From Comamonadaceae bacterium (GTDB lineage: Bacteria > Pseudomonadota > Gammaproteobacteria > Burkholderiales > Burkholderiaceae), in NCBI GenBank assembly GCA_947484245.1, contig CANKOT010000135.1, forward strand, positions 1 through 6,089: a stretch of 6,089 nucleotides of DNA. Direction: 5' to 3'. Numbering within the stretch: the stretch's first letter is position 1; every line of letters starts with the position of its first letter. Positions 5,932 to 6,089 of the stretch are shown piece by piece. The position numbers were made by a program, and so were the translations under genes. The notes under the pieces were generated by a model. It was not told the origin of the DNA, ran no database searches, and worked only from the letters and a program-made list of their open reading frames with translations.

Positions 5932-6089
5932 AGGGTCAAGTCGCACGAGCAATTAGTATCAGTTAGCTTAACGCATTACTGCGCTTCCACACCTGACCTA
6001 TCAACGTCCTGGTCTTGAACGACTCTTTAGGGGGCTCAAGGCCCCGGCAGATCTCATCTTGAAACGAGTTTCCCGCTTAGATGCTTTCA
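5932..6089 (-). rRNA. rrl: 23S ribosomal RNA, 3' end only (runs off right edge)
   Basis: Minus-strand reading gives the conserved 23S 3' region: TGAAAGCATCTAAGCGGGAA, then GAGATCTGCCGGGGCCTTGA, TTGATAGGTCAGGTGTGGAA, GCGCAGTAATGCGTTAAGCT and ACTGATACTAATTGCTCGTG. This is the same order as the last 160 or so bases of E. coli 23S. The mature 3' end is placed after CGACTTGACCCT, by analogy with the E. coli end GGCUUAACCUU, which pairs with the 23S 5' end; it is uncertain by a few bases. Only about 5% of the gene is inside the window; the rest of the rRNA operon lies to the right. Confidence 0.95.

Overview
The window reads as ordinary chromosomal DNA from a betaproteobacterium, most likely order Burkholderiales and probably family Comamonadaceae. 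This rests on the style of the GlyQ, GlyS, Lnt and CorC proteins, the 5S rRNA sequence, and the tight order corC-lnt-glyQ-glyS. The genus cannot be fixed from the sequence alone; a Limnohabitans- or Rhodoferax-like freshwater bacterium would fit. There is no sign of a mobile element, phage gene, CRISPR array or tRNA gene.

Layout from left to right. Positions 1-4641 hold a minus-strand block, transcribed right to left: corC (CBS-domain protein), lnt (apolipoprotein N-acyltransferase), glyQ and glyS (alpha and beta subunits of glycyl-tRNA synthetase). glyS runs off the left edge, so about 409 N-terminal codons are present. corC and lnt overlap by ATGA, lnt and glyQ are 51 bases apart, and glyQ and glyS are 11 bases apart, which suggests one operon. 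A short divergent gap (4642-4717) separates it from a plus-strand gene for a complete metallo-beta-lactamase-fold hydrolase of unknown substrate (4718-5632). That gene converges on the distal end of a ribosomal RNA operon on the minus strand: the 3' end of 23S rRNA (from about 5932 to the right edge), a spacer with two hairpins, and 5S rRNA (5705-5820). A perfect 14-bp hairpin at 5661-5692 lies between the converging units and looks able to stop transcription from both sides.

Functionally, the minus-strand block joins lipoprotein maturation in the inner membrane (Lnt) and a CorC-type cytosolic CBS protein with the translation enzyme that charges tRNA-Gly. The known corC-lnt pairing is widespread in Proteobacteria. 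The metallo-hydrolase is the only protein whose job cannot be inferred. No new multi-gene system is evident. The most useful observations are small-scale: the Lnt start choice, the bidirectional terminator, a 16-bp tandem duplication spanning the hydrolase stop codon, triple staggered ATGs at its start, and strong hairpins in the 23S-5S spacer.
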